From assembly GCF_030464365.1 (NCBI RefSeq), contig NZ_VCYI01000001.1, positions 124,001 to 188,000 of the forward strand: 64,000 nucleotides of DNA, written 5' to 3'. This document shows, piece by piece, positions 32,101 to 40,387 of the stretch (its first letter is position 1; every line of letters starts with the position of its first letter). This DNA is from Methanoculleus methanifontis. Lineage in GTDB: Archaea; Halobacteriota; Methanomicrobia; Methanomicrobiales; Methanoculleaceae. Under the pieces are notes generated by a model. The model saw only the letters and a program-made list of their open reading frames with translations, was not told the DNA's origin and ran no database searches. The position numbers were made by a program, and so were the translations under genes.

Positions 32101-32805
32101 CTATTTCGTGGAGGAAGAAAGGGTGGTCTGCCCTTCCCATCTTCTTACCTCGTTTGCAAACAGGTGGGCCTGCCGCGTCGGTTCCGGGAGCCGGTAGCCC
32201 CGTGCGGTCGCGAGGACGAGGTCGACCGCCTGCGAGAGATCGATCCGGTGGCCCACCGAGACGTAGACGGGTTTCACCCGCTTTCTCGTCCGCACCGCCA
32301 TCCCGATCGTCTCGCCGTCGCGGAGTATCGGGGCGGTCGATCCCCTGCCTACCGCGGGCTCGGCCGCTGTTCCCACAAGAAGGCTCTTTGCGACCCCGAC
32401 GGCGGGCCGGTCCAGGAGGACGCCCATGTGACTCGCGATACCGAGCCCCCGGGGGTGGGCGATCCCCTGGCCGTCGAAGAAGATGACCTCCGGCTCTGAC
32501 TGCAGCCTCCGGAACGCCTCGACGAGGGCGGGGCCTTCCCGGAAGGTCAGGAGGCCGGGGATGTAGGGGAACGGTGTCACGGCGGCGGCGGAGACCCGTT
32601 CGACGACGGTGAGATCGGGGTAACTGAGGGCGACGACGACCGCGTGGATGACGTCTTCGCCCTTCACGTAGGAGGCGTCGGCACCGGCCACGAGGGAGAC
32701 CTCCCCGATATCACCGGCGAGACGGACCCGGGCCCGGAGCGTCTCCTGGAGGCGGATCGCTTCGGCCGGCGTCAGATCGAAGGGGTGAGTCTCTCTGATC
32801 TCCAT
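32101..32805 (-). CDS. nfi: Endonuclease V
   Basis: A 234-residue endonuclease V, which cuts one base 3' of deaminated purines (inosine) in DNA or RNA. Family blocks: AGADASYVKGEDVIHAVVV with the first metal Asp, VTPFPYIPGLLTFREGP (the P-Y-I-P-G-L-L wedge), VIFFDGQGIAHPRGLGIASH with the second Asp, and VGVAKSLLVG with the lysine. ATG 32805 opens MEIRETHPFDLTP. The gene is upstream of fprA on the same strand and diverges from rubredoxin. Confidence 0.95.
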   Translation of the reverse strand: MEIRETHPFDLTPAEAIRLQETLRARVRLAGDIGEVSLVAGADASYVKGEDVIHAVVVALSYPDLTVVERVSAAAVTPFPYIPGLLTFREGPALVEAFRRLQSEPEVIFFDGQGIAHPRGLGIASHMGVLLDRPAVGVAKSLLVGTAAEPAVGRGSTAPILRDGETIGMAVRTRKRVKPVYVSVGHRIDLSQAVDLVLATARGYRLPEPTRQAHLFANEVRRWEGQTTLSSSTK

Positions 32806-32925
32806 GGCGGTCTCCCGGTATACGGGGGTAAGTGGTGTTGTGACCTGCTATTATATGCTTGGGGCGTACGGCACTCCATGGCAACGCCCCATAAACTGCA
32901 GAGTTCCCCCGGGGTGGCGGGGCAT

Positions 32926-32935
32926 TTTTATACGT
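32926..32935 (+). promoter_or_regulatory. TATA box of the rubredoxin-TPP enzyme operon
   Basis: CATTTTTATA at 32926-32935 predicts a start near 32957. The leader of about 25 bases contains AGGAG before ATG 32982. Confidence 0.55.
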
Positions 32936-32981
32936 GGAGGAGGTTACGGCCCGGCGGAGCGATCTTAGGAGCGTGGACGGT

Positions 32982-33179
32982 ATGGCACGATGGGTCTGCA
33001 GTGTCTGTGATTACGAGTATGTTGAGGAAGCGGGAGACCCGGCAGCCGGTATCCCGCCGGGTACACCGTTTGAGGACATCCCCGCCGACTGGCGGTGTCC
33101 CCGCTGTAGCGTGGGAAAGGAAGCGTTCGTGCGGGCCGGCGAAGAAGAGGTGGAGACGAATGACGAAGACTACCTCTGA
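32982..33179 (+). CDS. Rubredoxin
   Basis: A 65-residue rubredoxin with the two iron-binding Cys-x2-Cys knuckles (VCSVCDYEY and CPRCSVGKE) and the usual PPGTPFEDIPADWRCP between them. The C-terminal tail is extended and acidic. Rubredoxin shuttles single electrons, often to oxygen or superoxide reductases. Its last 20 bases overlap the start of the TPP enzyme gene, so the two are made together. ATG 32982 follows AGGAG and starts at the normal family position. Confidence 0.94.
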   Translation: MARWVCSVCDYEYVEEAGDPAAGIPPGTPFEDIPADWRCPRCSVGKEAFVRAGEEEVETNDEDYL

Positions 33180-34779
33180 AGGGGGCGGCACGACCGTGGC
33201 CGACGTGCTGGTCTCGGAACTCGCGGCCTGGGGGATCACCCTCTACTTCGGCATCCCCGGCTCATCGTCGCTCCCGCTCGTGGACGCGATCAGGAGGAAC
33301 CCTGACGCACGCTACATCGTCGTCCGGCACGAGCAGACCGCGGCGCTGGCGGCGTCCGCGTACAACAAGTTCACGGGGAAGATCGCCGTCTGCCTGACCA
33401 TCGCCGGGCCGGGAGCGACGAACCTCGCCACCGGCCTGTATGACGCTAAAGAGGATCGGGCGAGCGTGCTCTCCCTGAACGGGCAGGTGCAGGCGCAGTA
33501 CGCCGGCCCCGGCGGCATCCAGGAGATCGATCAGGACGCGTTCTTCCGCCCGATCGCGGTCTTCAACAACACCGTCGCCGACCCGTCGACGGCGGTCAAA
33601 CTCCTCACACGGGCGCTCCGCTACGCGATCGTCGCCCGCGGCGTCGCCCAACTCTCTGTCCCGAACGATATCCAGAGGGAACCGCTCGAGCCTGCCTACT
33701 GCGAACGCGAGACCTGCCTCTCGACGGTCACGGCGGTCCCGACCGACGAGGCCGTCCAGGCGGCGGCGGACGCGATCGACGGCGCAATGCGGCCGGTCAT
33801 CCTCGCGGGCTTCGGCGCCATGCGTGCGGCGGGAGCAGTCCTCGAGCTTGCGGAGACGATCCGGGCGCCGATCGTCACCACCTTCAGGGCGAAGGGCATC
33901 CTCCCCGACGAGAACGAGTGGGTTGCCGGGGTGCACGGGCCGCTCGGGACGCCCCACGCCCGCACACTTATTGCAGAGTCCGACCTCGTGATCGCCTGCG
34001 GGGCGAGTTTCTCCGACTTCACCGGGATCCCCGGCGAGAAGCGGGCCGTCCACATCGATATCGACCCGCTCCAGCTCGGCAAACACCCGCTCGCGGCAGG
34101 GGTCTATGGCGACTGTGCCGTTGCCGTACCGATGATCCGGGAGCGGGTCAGGCCGCGGGAGGATACGGAGGTCAGGGCGTGGCTTGCCGGACAGAAGCAG
34201 GAATGGCTCAACCAGCTCGACCGGGAGGCCGACCCGGAGGCGGTTCCCATCCGCCCGCCCTACATCATGAAAGTCCTCTCCGAGACCCTTCCGGAGGACG
34301 CGGTCATCTCCCTCGACGTCGGGGAGAACCAGTGGTGGTTCGGGAGGAGTTTCCGGATGAAGCGGCAGCGGTTCGCAATGTCGGGATACCTCGGGACGAT
34401 GGGGTTCGGGCTCCCCGGGGCGATTGCGGCGAAACTGGCCTACCCCGATGCGACCGTCGTCTGCATCACCGGTGACGGGGGTTTCTCCATGGTCATGGCC
34501 GATTTCGTCACGGCGGTCAGGAACGATCTTCCCATCGTCGTCGTGGTCTTGAACAACCACGAACTTGCGATGATCCGGGAGGAGCAGCGGGAGGCGAACT
34601 ATCCACCCTACGGCGTCGAACTCACGAACCCCGACTTCGCGGCGTATGCGGAGGCCTGCGGCGGCGCCGGGATACGGGTGGCCCGGCCACAGGATCTCGC
34701 GGATGCCGTTCTCCGGGCGTTGCGGATGGATAAGCCCGTCGTGGTCGATATCGAGACCGATCCGGTGCGGTTCGGGTAG
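33160..34779 (+). CDS. Thiamine-diphosphate enzyme, pyruvate oxidase/acetolactate synthase-like
   Basis: A 539-residue TPP-dependent enzyme with the three-domain layout of pyruvate oxidase and acetolactate synthase. The catalytic glutamate is in VVRHEQTAALAA. FAD/Rossmann-like middle domain around residues 190-320. The TPP motif is GDGGFSMVMADFVTAVRNDL then VLNNHELAMI. Unlike AHAS catalytic subunits it lacks the usual RxPxD-type ALS context and no small subunit is adjacent. Its ATG (33160) lies inside the end of the rubredoxin gene, suggesting that electrons from 2-oxoacid oxidation may go to rubredoxin. That is an inference from gene order. Confidence 0.8.
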   Translation: MTKTTSEGGGTTVADVLVSELAAWGITLYFGIPGSSSLPLVDAIRRNPDARYIVVRHEQTAALAASAYNKFTGKIAVCLTIAGPGATNLATGLYDAKEDRASVLSLNGQVQAQYAGPGGIQEIDQDAFFRPIAVFNNTVADPSTAVKLLTRALRYAIVARGVAQLSVPNDIQREPLEPAYCERETCLSTVTAVPTDEAVQAAADAIDGAMRPVILAGFGAMRAAGAVLELAETIRAPIVTTFRAKGILPDENEWVAGVHGPLGTPHARTLIAESDLVIACGASFSDFTGIPGEKRAVHIDIDPLQLGKHPLAAGVYGDCAVAVPMIRERVRPREDTEVRAWLAGQKQEWLNQLDREADPEAVPIRPPYIMKVLSETLPEDAVISLDVGENQWWFGRSFRMKRQRFAMSGYLGTMGFGLPGAIAAKLAYPDATVVCITGDGGFSMVMADFVTAVRNDLPIVVVVLNNHELAMIREEQREANYPPYGVELTNPDFAAYAEACGGAGIRVARPQDLADAVLRALRMDKPVVVDIETDPVRFG

Positions 34780-34839
34780 GGTCTTTCTCCCCGATCCCCG
34801 GCGAGCGCCGGTGGGACACGTCACGCCGTTCACCCGAAA

Positions 34840-34849
34840 TCTATAAGTA
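34840..34849 (+). promoter_or_regulatory. TATA box of the short 34.9 kb transcript
   Basis: TCTATAAGTA at 34840-34849, preceded by a purine-rich CGAAA, predicts transcription start near 34870. Confidence 0.55.
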
Positions 34850-34881
34850 TCCTGCAACTGTATGAAAGGCCGAGGGTAGAT

Positions 34882-34995
34882 GTGAACATCCCGGTCATGG
34901 CCGCGCAGCCTGCGAGGCCTGTGCCGGGCAAGCGCGGATCTCCGGATGTCGATCCGGGTGGGAGCATGGGTATGTCGTTCTTCGCTCCACGCTAA
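34882..34995 (+). CDS. Candidate 37-residue protein, or structured small RNA, in a complete short transcription unit
   Basis: Between a TATA box (34840-34849) and a hairpin-T5 terminator (35009-35030) lies a frame with GAGGG (34872-34876), GTG start at 34882 and TAA at 34993-34995. The product begins MNIPVMAAQPARPVPG and ends MGMSFFAPR; most third positions are G or C, as in neighbours. The same interval can also fold into successive hairpins: 34879-34882/34887-34890, 34891-34894/34924-34927, 34935-34940/34951-34956 and 34958-34965/34984-34990. I cannot say which reading is right. No gene is otherwise present in 34780-35133. Confidence 0.45.
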   Translation: MNIPVMAAQPARPVPGKRGSPDVDPGGSMGMSFFAPR

Positions 34996-35008
34996 AGGGT
35001 CCCGAGAG

Positions 35009-35030
35009 CCCGTTAATCGTACGGGTTTTT
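35009..35030 (+). terminator. Terminator hairpin of the 34.9 kb unit
   Basis: CCCGT (35009-35013) pairs with ACGGG (35021-35025), followed by five T at 35026-35030. Confidence 0.7.
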
Positions 35031-35133
35031 GGGGTAAACTTGCGGCGAACCGGATCCGCTCCGGTTCACCGTTCTTCTTGTGGCCGCCCGTCGGCCGAAT
35101 GTTTTGCCGTTCCAAAAGAGTGGTGGGGTTGCA

Positions 35134-35877
35134 TCATTCGCAGCAGACGTAGTCGTAGAGGAACGCGGCGAGCACCGCACCGACGATGGGGCCGATGATG
35201 TAGATCGGGAAGAACTCCCAGAGGTTCTGGCCGGCAAGCAACCAGTCCCCGAGGAACGGGCCGAACGTACGGGCGGGGTTCAGCGACGCGCCGGTCAGGT
35301 TCCCGATCGTTGTGATGATCCCCGCGACCGCGAGACCCACCACAAGCCCGGCAAAGCCCGGCGTGGCCCGTTCGTCCACGGCAGCGCCCATGATGACGAG
35401 CATCAGGAGGAACGTCCCGACCGCTTCGATGACGATCGCCTGCAGGTAGCCGATACCGGGGAACGGTGTCGTCGCTCCAAGCCCCCCGATGACTACGGCG
35501 TCCGGGCCGACGGCCCAGGCGAAGAGCAGGCTCGCTGCCGCGGCACCGACGAGCTGGGCGGCGATGTACGGAACGACGTCGCGGCCGGGGAGCCGGCGGG
35601 TTGCAAAGAGGGCTATCGTCACTGCTGGATTGATGTGGCAGCCCGATATCCGCCCGAAAGCGTAGATTGACCCGGCGATGGCGATACCGAAGGCAAGCCC
35701 TATCGCGAGCCAGTCGCCGAGGCCACCGAGCGCCCCGATCCCTATGTTGAAGGAGGTCGCCGGGGTCGTCCCCGCGGCGAGCATCAGCGTGACGACCGCG
35801 GCGCCGGCACCGAAGAAGACGAGAATGAACGTCCCGACGGCTTCGGCGACGCATCGTTTTCCAAGAGATGTGGTCAT
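35134..35877 (-). CDS. aqpM: Aquaporin (MIP family)
   Basis: A 247-residue major intrinsic protein with six membrane helices and two NPA half-helices: HINPAVTIALFA in the first half and LNPARTFGPFLG in the second. The long third-helix extension and sequence style resemble the methanogen AqpM, which passes water and some glycerol. The ATG at 35877 opens MTTSLGKRCVAEAVGTF. It ends with YDYVCCE. The gene stands alone and converges on the short 34.9 kb unit. Confidence 0.93.
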   Translation of the reverse strand: MTTSLGKRCVAEAVGTFILVFFGAGAAVVTLMLAAGTTPATSFNIGIGALGGLGDWLAIGLAFGIAIAGSIYAFGRISGCHINPAVTIALFATRRLPGRDVVPYIAAQLVGAAAASLLFAWAVGPDAVVIGGLGATTPFPGIGYLQAIVIEAVGTFLLMLVIMGAAVDERATPGFAGLVVGLAVAGIITTIGNLTGASLNPARTFGPFLGDWLLAGQNLWEFFPIYIIGPIVGAVLAAFLYDYVCCE

Positions 35878-35946
35878 AGTTTCACCAGTACGTAAGATAC
35901 TCCTTTTTTAATGAACCTTAGCCCAAAAAAGGGGCTGGGTGTGTTG

Positions 35947-36156
35947 CTACTTCTCATACAGGGCTTTATAGCAAGCGGGACAGAGTATCCGCGGCAGCGG
36001 AGCCTTCACACGCTTGCTGGGGAGCGGGTAGCCGCCTTCCCAGACGTCGACATCCTTTCGGATCGCGTGCTCCATGCAGAGCCCCATCCCGCAGACGATG
36101 CAGATCGCCACCGCCTCGCTATCCTTCCCCTCGAGGGCGCAGTAGTAGCACTTCAT
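35947..36156 (-). CDS. DUF2180 zinc-finger-like protein
   Basis: A 69-residue protein of the archaeal DUF2180 family. Cysteine pairs MKCYYC, AICIVCGMGLC and ILCPACY with a His in MEHAI give a two-site zinc-binding (B-box/treble-clef-like) pattern. The ATG at 36156 lies 12 bases after the DUF2193 stop and is preceded on its strand by AGGAG. It is thus second in a two-gene operon with DUF2193. Biochemical role unknown; it may act as an adaptor. Confidence 0.85.
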   Translation of the reverse strand: MKCYYCALEGKDSEAVAICIVCGMGLCMEHAIRKDVDVWEGGYPLPSKRVKAPLPRILCPACYKALYEK

Positions 36157-36167
36157 GATCGCTCCTT

Positions 36168-37667
36168 TTATACCGCCTCTCTCCACTGGCAATACTGGTG
36201 ACGCATGTCGACCAGGCACGCCGAGGCACAGTTCTTGCAGGCCCGCACCGGGGCCGCCGCCGTCTCCTTCTCGAGAGCGATGATGTTCGTCATCATCGTC
36301 GCCGTCACCGGCTCGCTCGTCAGGAGGCACGGGTAGTCGGCAAGACTCATCAGGGCGGCGAACCGGACGGATATCGCACAGGCCGGGTAGGCGTACCACT
36401 GTGGGTTCATCAGCACCTCGTTTGCGTGGATGGGCGAGAGGTCGACGGGGTACTTGCCGACCATGGGGACCAGTGTCTCACCGGAGCCGTTCCGCATCCG
36501 CTGTGCCTTGTCGAGGATCTTCCACCCGCGGTAGATCATGTCCATGAAGTCGCAGTTGTGGAGTTCCGCCGCCGCGCCCCGGGACGGGTAGAGCTGGACG
36601 TAATTGTGGAACCGCCTTGTGAGCAGGTCGACGATCATGGGGGCGTTGAACCCGTCGAGCTGGAGGAGGTACTCGGTCGCGGCGGCAGACGACCCGGTCG
36701 CGACCGAGAGGACGTCCCAGTAACTCTTGTAAGAGTCGAGCGATTTCCGGAGCGATGACTCCATCACGTCGGTGACCGCCTCGATCGTCGCCATGACAAC
36801 GTCGTCCTTGCACATGTTGAAGGTCGACTGCGCGATGTGGTGCGCGACGTCGCCGACGCTGTAGGCGGGAACCGTCAGGATGTTCGCGTAATGGACGCCG
36901 TCGTCGACGGCGGCGCGAACCGTCGGCTCCATCCGCCGCCGGTACTCGCTCATGTACTTCCGCGGGTCGAACGACGACATCCCGGCCCCATCCATCAGTT
37001 CCGCCTGGGCCTCCATCGGGTCGCGGTAGATCCTCTGCATGATCCCGACCTCTTTCGCCGTCGCCTCGCCGGGGGTGGCGCCCTCCTCGAGGGCGTGGGC
37101 GAAGGTGTCTCCGAACCCGTAGGAGGTGTTCATCCCCCACGATTTGGCAGCAAGGATCGCCCGCTTGTGCTCGACCGGTATATCGGTCTTCTGGAGCACC
37201 CGGTTCACCACGTTGCTCGTGCTGCCCGGGATCAGCGCGAAGTCTACGACGCAGGTGGGGCCGTAGAACCCGCCGTAGCGGCGCACCGCTTCAAGGCCGA
37301 TCCTGGCCTCCGCGGCGGCGATCGCCTCCGTGAAGGCGTCGACGCTCTTTGCGAACGCTCCGTCCTGACTTTTGAGAATATCGAGCACCGCGGGGGTCTG
37401 GTAGTGTTCGACGAAGGGATCGTCTTCCGGCCGGACGGTCTTCGTGAGGCTTTGCAGGACCTCGGCATGCGAGACGACCGAGTTCTTGTGTAGATCGATG
37501 ACCGCCTGGCTCTGGTCGCCGATCGCGGTCATCCCCCGGACGGCATCGACGTAGGGTTTCGTGTCCGTAAGGACGAATTTCTGGCCGCGTTTTGTTTTTA
37601 ACGTCTCCACGTCCGCCCGCTGGGCGGTCATGGCCTCGTTGATCATCTTCTCGTAGAGTTCTCTCAT
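36168..37667 (-). CDS. DUF2193 protein, methanogen-specific, unknown function
   Basis: A 499-residue soluble protein that I place in the DUF2193 family found in methanogens. It is largely helical. It ends with a cysteine cluster CKNCASACLVDMRHQYC (C-x2-C-x3-C...C), fit for an Fe-S cluster or metal. Other conserved-looking blocks are GGFYGPTCVVDFALIPG and MVGKYPVDLSPIHANEV. The ATG at 37667 is chosen over GTG 37676 because the GTG is part of a perfect AGGTGAT ribosome binding site. Operon with the zinc-binding DUF2180 protein downstream. A minus-strand TATA-like ATATATGTG lies near 37945. Confidence 0.8.
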   Translation of the reverse strand: MRELYEKMINEAMTAQRADVETLKTKRGQKFVLTDTKPYVDAVRGMTAIGDQSQAVIDLHKNSVVSHAEVLQSLTKTVRPEDDPFVEHYQTPAVLDILKSQDGAFAKSVDAFTEAIAAAEARIGLEAVRRYGGFYGPTCVVDFALIPGSTSNVVNRVLQKTDIPVEHKRAILAAKSWGMNTSYGFGDTFAHALEEGATPGEATAKEVGIMQRIYRDPMEAQAELMDGAGMSSFDPRKYMSEYRRRMEPTVRAAVDDGVHYANILTVPAYSVGDVAHHIAQSTFNMCKDDVVMATIEAVTDVMESSLRKSLDSYKSYWDVLSVATGSSAAATEYLLQLDGFNAPMIVDLLTRRFHNYVQLYPSRGAAAELHNCDFMDMIYRGWKILDKAQRMRNGSGETLVPMVGKYPVDLSPIHANEVLMNPQWYAYPACAISVRFAALMSLADYPCLLTSEPVTATMMTNIIALEKETAAAPVRACKNCASACLVDMRHQYCQWREAV

Positions 37668-38058
37668 ATCAATCACCTGTATGGTTCCTGCCGCCCGGTT
37701 CTTCGGACAGCATGTTCAAGAAAGCGATTCTTACGGCGGTCCCTGCGGAACCTCCGGATCATGCGGAGCTACTCTGAGCGATGGAGAATGCGGATGGTTT
37801 GGCTATGGCGGCCCGGGAAAGGGCCCGGAGAGCATGGATGACGGCGATCGGGGATACGATACCTGTTGTCCGGCTCGTGCACCCTCCATCATGCCTTGAA
37901 ATCCCGGTAAGGAGTCTTCAATTGGCCTGATAGGGCGTCCTCACATATATCTCTTGTGTCGTTCGCCGGCCCCCGTATTCAGGGGAAAAGAGGGGTTTTC
38001 TGGCCCGTCGGCCCACTCACGCCGGCTCGTTACCTTCGAGCGCTCGCCGTTTCGGCGG
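37668..38058. other. Gene-free interval upstream of DUF2193
   Basis: About 390 bases between divergent DUF2193 and the end of fen1. GGCCC-GGGAAA-GGGCC-type pairing occurs near 37812-37827. A plus-strand frame from ATG 37681 to 37899 is Gly/Cys-rich, but its third positions are only about half G/C, unlike local genes. I do not call it a gene. Confidence 0.45.
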
Positions 38059-39060
38059 TCAGAACCAGGCATCCAGCGTCTTCTGCGTCGCCTTCACCGA
38101 GACCTTGGCGAGAGCGCTCCTGACCCGCTCTTCGGAGAAGTCGTAACGGCCGGAGAGCATCTCCACGACGCCCTCGACGTCCGGCGTCCTCCACTCGAGG
38201 GTGTAGTCGTCGGTGACCGGCGGGTCGAGGAAGAAGTCCCGGACCGGAGCGGGGTCGAAGTCGGGCTGCTTCTCGGCAATCACGGACTCGAACTCGCCGT
38301 TCCGCACGATCTTCAGGGCCGTCTTGCCGCCGACGCCCCGGATCCCCGGGTTGAAGTCCGTGCCCACCAGGATACCGATCTCGACGAGTTGCTCTCTCGT
38401 GACGCCGAGACGGTCGAGGAGGGAGGAGAGGACGATCCGTTCGGGATTCACCGTGATCGTCCTCCCCCTGGTCTTTCGCCGGCCGCTGACGGTGAGGTTA
38501 CGCACCAGCACCGGGGAGCCGAAGAGGAGCGAGTCGTAGTCCTGAGAGACCGCGTAGGTGACCGATCCCCCGTGCACCATGTGGGCCGCCTGCGCTTCGC
38601 CCTCGCTCGGCGCCTGCACCCAGGGGATGCCGAGCAGGTCGAGGAGCTCGCGGGACGACGCGATGGTGTGGCTGTCGATACGGGCGGACGCGCTCGCCTG
38701 CTTGTAGGCCTCTTCCATATCGCCCTCCCGGAGCGCTGTCTTCCAGGCTTCGTCGGCCCGGGCGCGATGTTCGCGTCGCTCGTTGATCGTCTCCTTCTTG
38801 AACTCCGGCGGTTTCCCGTCGAAGACAAAGACCGGCCGGATGCCTTTCTCCAGGAAGTTCACCGTGCGAAAGAGGATCCCGGAGAGGTGCGAGGTGATCC
38901 TGCCCGCACCGTTCATCAGCGGGGTGCCGTCCGGCTGCCGGATGATGGAAAGGAACTGGTAGAGCGCGTTATGGGCGTCCAGTGCGGCAATGCCGGATAG
39001 ATCGTTCCACGTCAACGTCTCTTTACTGTCTGCCAGGATGTCTCGGATAGCAACGCCCAT
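38059..39060 (-). CDS. fen: Flap endonuclease 1 (FEN-1)
   Basis: A 333-residue structure-specific nuclease that removes 5' flaps during Okazaki-fragment maturation and repair. The XPG-N part has [15 protein letters not shown] and [12 protein letters not shown]. The XPG-I part has [17 protein letters not shown] and [10 protein letters not shown] with the metal-binding acidic residues. The helix-hairpin-helix is [19 protein letters not shown]. The C-terminus [11 protein letters not shown] is a canonical PCNA-binding (PIP) box. Length is family-normal. Confidence 0.97.
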   Translation of the reverse strand: MGVAIRDILADSKETLTWNDLSGIAALDAHNALYQFLSIIRQPDGTPLMNGAGRITSHLSGILFRTVNFLEKGIRPVFVFDGKPPEFKKETINERREHRARADEAWKTALREGDMEEAYKQASASARIDSHTIASSRELLDLLGIPWVQAPSEGEAQAAHMVHGGSVTYAVSQDYDSLLFGSPVLVRNLTVSGRRKTRGRTITVNPERIVLSSLLDRLGVTREQLVEIGILVGTDFNPGIRGVGGKTALKIVRNGEFESVIAEKQPDFDPAPVRDFFLDPPVTDDYTLEWRTPDVEGVVEMLSGRYDFSEERVRSALAKVSVKATQKTLDAWF

Positions 39061-39109
39061 GCTTACCTAGTCATGAGAGGGGGAGATGCCATTAAGATGG
39101 CGATCCTGT

Positions 39110-39424
39110 TCACCGGTACATCCGCCGGGAGAGCCCGTCGACGATCTCCTCGATGTGGCTGACGGTGTTGTCGTATCTGGCGGTCATCGTCTTTCCCATC
39201 TCCTCCATGTTCACGCGCATGGTGCGCTCCCGCTGCACGACGCTCTGCTCGAGGCTCACGATCTTTATGCCGAGTGAGATGAGCAGTCCTCCCAGGGAGA
39301 GCATCATGAACGTCGCAGCAACCGCTATGACGAGGTCCTGCCAGAACCGCATCACCAGCACGACGGTGGAGACCACCATCACGATGGTGAGAACAATATC
39401 GCCAATGAGTTCGCGAATCTCCAT
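39110..39424 (-). CDS. Small two-helix membrane protein with coiled-coil tail, unknown function
   Basis: A 104-residue protein. Two membrane helices (residues about 9-27 and 30-53) are followed by a charged helical tail (EQSVVQRERTMRVNMEEMGK). There is no ribosome binding site; an AT-rich TATA-like stretch (AATTAATG, 39444-39451 on the minus strand) is consistent with a leaderless transcript. It diverges from the presenilin-like protease across 57 bases. I do not recognise a family. Confidence 0.65.
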   Translation of the reverse strand: MEIRELIGDIVLTIVMVVSTVVLVMRFWQDLVIAVAATFMMLSLGGLLISLGIKIVSLEQSVVQRERTMRVNMEEMGKTMTARYDNTVSHIEEIVDGLSRRMYR

Positions 39425-39481
39425 AATTTAAAGTGATGAGGATGCATTAATTAACCTACCTATAATGAGTGGAGTTTTGTG

Positions 39482-40387
39482 ATGCAGATACGCGACTGGC
39501 TGCCTCTTCTTGGAATGCCCCTGATGCTCCTGTTCGTCCAGATCATCGCCATCGTCCTCGTCATGCCTATGCAGGCTGCGGGGCTCGTTGCGTTTGAAGA
39601 TCCTGAATCGGTAGCGAATCCCCTGATATTTATCGGGATGCTGCTTGCCTTCACGTTGGTTCTGCTCTTCCTGCTCCGGACGGGGGGTCGGCGGTTCATC
39701 GCCGCGTTCATCGGGTTTGCCCTCTTCATGACGTTCATCTACATATTCGGTGCGCTCTCCCTCCTCGCGCTCGGGCCCACCACCGCCGCCGCGGCCGGAA
39801 CGCTCATCGGTGCCGTTGCAGCGACTGCGCTCCTCTACCTCTACCCGGAGTGGTACGTCATCGATATCCTCGGCGTGCTGATATCCGCCGGGGTTGCGTC
39901 CATCTTCGGGATATCCCTCGCCGTCCTGCCGGTGATCGTGCTGCTGGTGCTGCTCGCGATCTACGACGCCATATCGGTCTACCGGACAAAACACATGATC
40001 ACCCTCGCCGAAGGCGTCCTGGAGACGAAGGCACCCATCATGGTCGTGGTCCCGAAAAGAGCGGACTACTCGTTCAGAAAAGAGGGGCTCAACATCAGTG
40101 AGGGGGAGGAGCGCGGCGCGTTCGTCATGGGCATGGGCGACCTCATCATGCCCTCGATCCTTGTCGCGTCGTCGCACGTCTTTGTGGACGCGCCCGCGCT
40201 CCTCTGGGTTCTCTCCGCCCCGACGCTCGGCGCGATGGCGGGAGCGCTTGCAGGTCTCGCGGTGCTCCTCTACATTGTCAACAAGGGCAACCCCCAGGCG
40301 GGGCTCCCGCCGTTAAACGGCGGGGCTATTCTTGGGTTTCTGGTTGGGGCGGCTCTCGCAGGCTCGTTCTCGTGGCTTCCTTTCTGA
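39482..40387 (+). CDS. Presenilin-like intramembrane aspartyl protease (PSH)
   Basis: A 301-residue protein with nine predicted membrane helices of the A22 presenilin/signal-peptide-peptidase family. The catalytic aspartates are in AIYDAISVY (Y-D motif, helix 6) and GMGDLIMPS (G-x-G-D motif, helix 7). The helix-9 PAL motif is GLPPLNGGA-like and is present as the P-A-L equivalent region near the C-terminus. From memory the sequence is nearly the same as the Methanoculleus marisnigri JR1 protein used for the archaeal presenilin structure. ATG 39482 is used rather than GTG 39479. Its 3' end overlaps the converging GTPase gene by 62 bases. Confidence 0.94.
   Translation: MQIRDWLPLLGMPLMLLFVQIIAIVLVMPMQAAGLVAFEDPESVANPLIFIGMLLAFTLVLLFLLRTGGRRFIAAFIGFALFMTFIYIFGALSLLALGPTTAAAAGTLIGAVAATALLYLYPEWYVIDILGVLISAGVASIFGISLAVLPVIVLLVLLAIYDAISVYRTKHMITLAEGVLETKAPIMVVVPKRADYSFRKEGLNISEGEERGAFVMGMGDLIMPSILVASSHVFVDAPALLWVLSAPTLGAMAGALAGLAVLLYIVNKGNPQAGLPPLNGGAILGFLVGAALAGSFSWLPF

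Noticed and set aside
34870-35030. The 34.9 kb unit as RNase P RNA or SRP RNA
   Set aside because: It is too short and lacks the conserved cores that I know for these RNAs.
33262-35115. A 617-codon minus-strand frame opposite the TPP enzyme
   Set aside because: Shadow of the TPP enzyme gene; it also runs through the separate 34.9 kb transcription unit.
37681-37899. A Gly/Cys-rich 72-codon plus-strand frame upstream of DUF2193
   Set aside because: Third-position G/C is only about half, there is no ribosome binding site, and it lies in the probable promoter region of the divergent gene. Kept in mind as a weak small-protein candidate.
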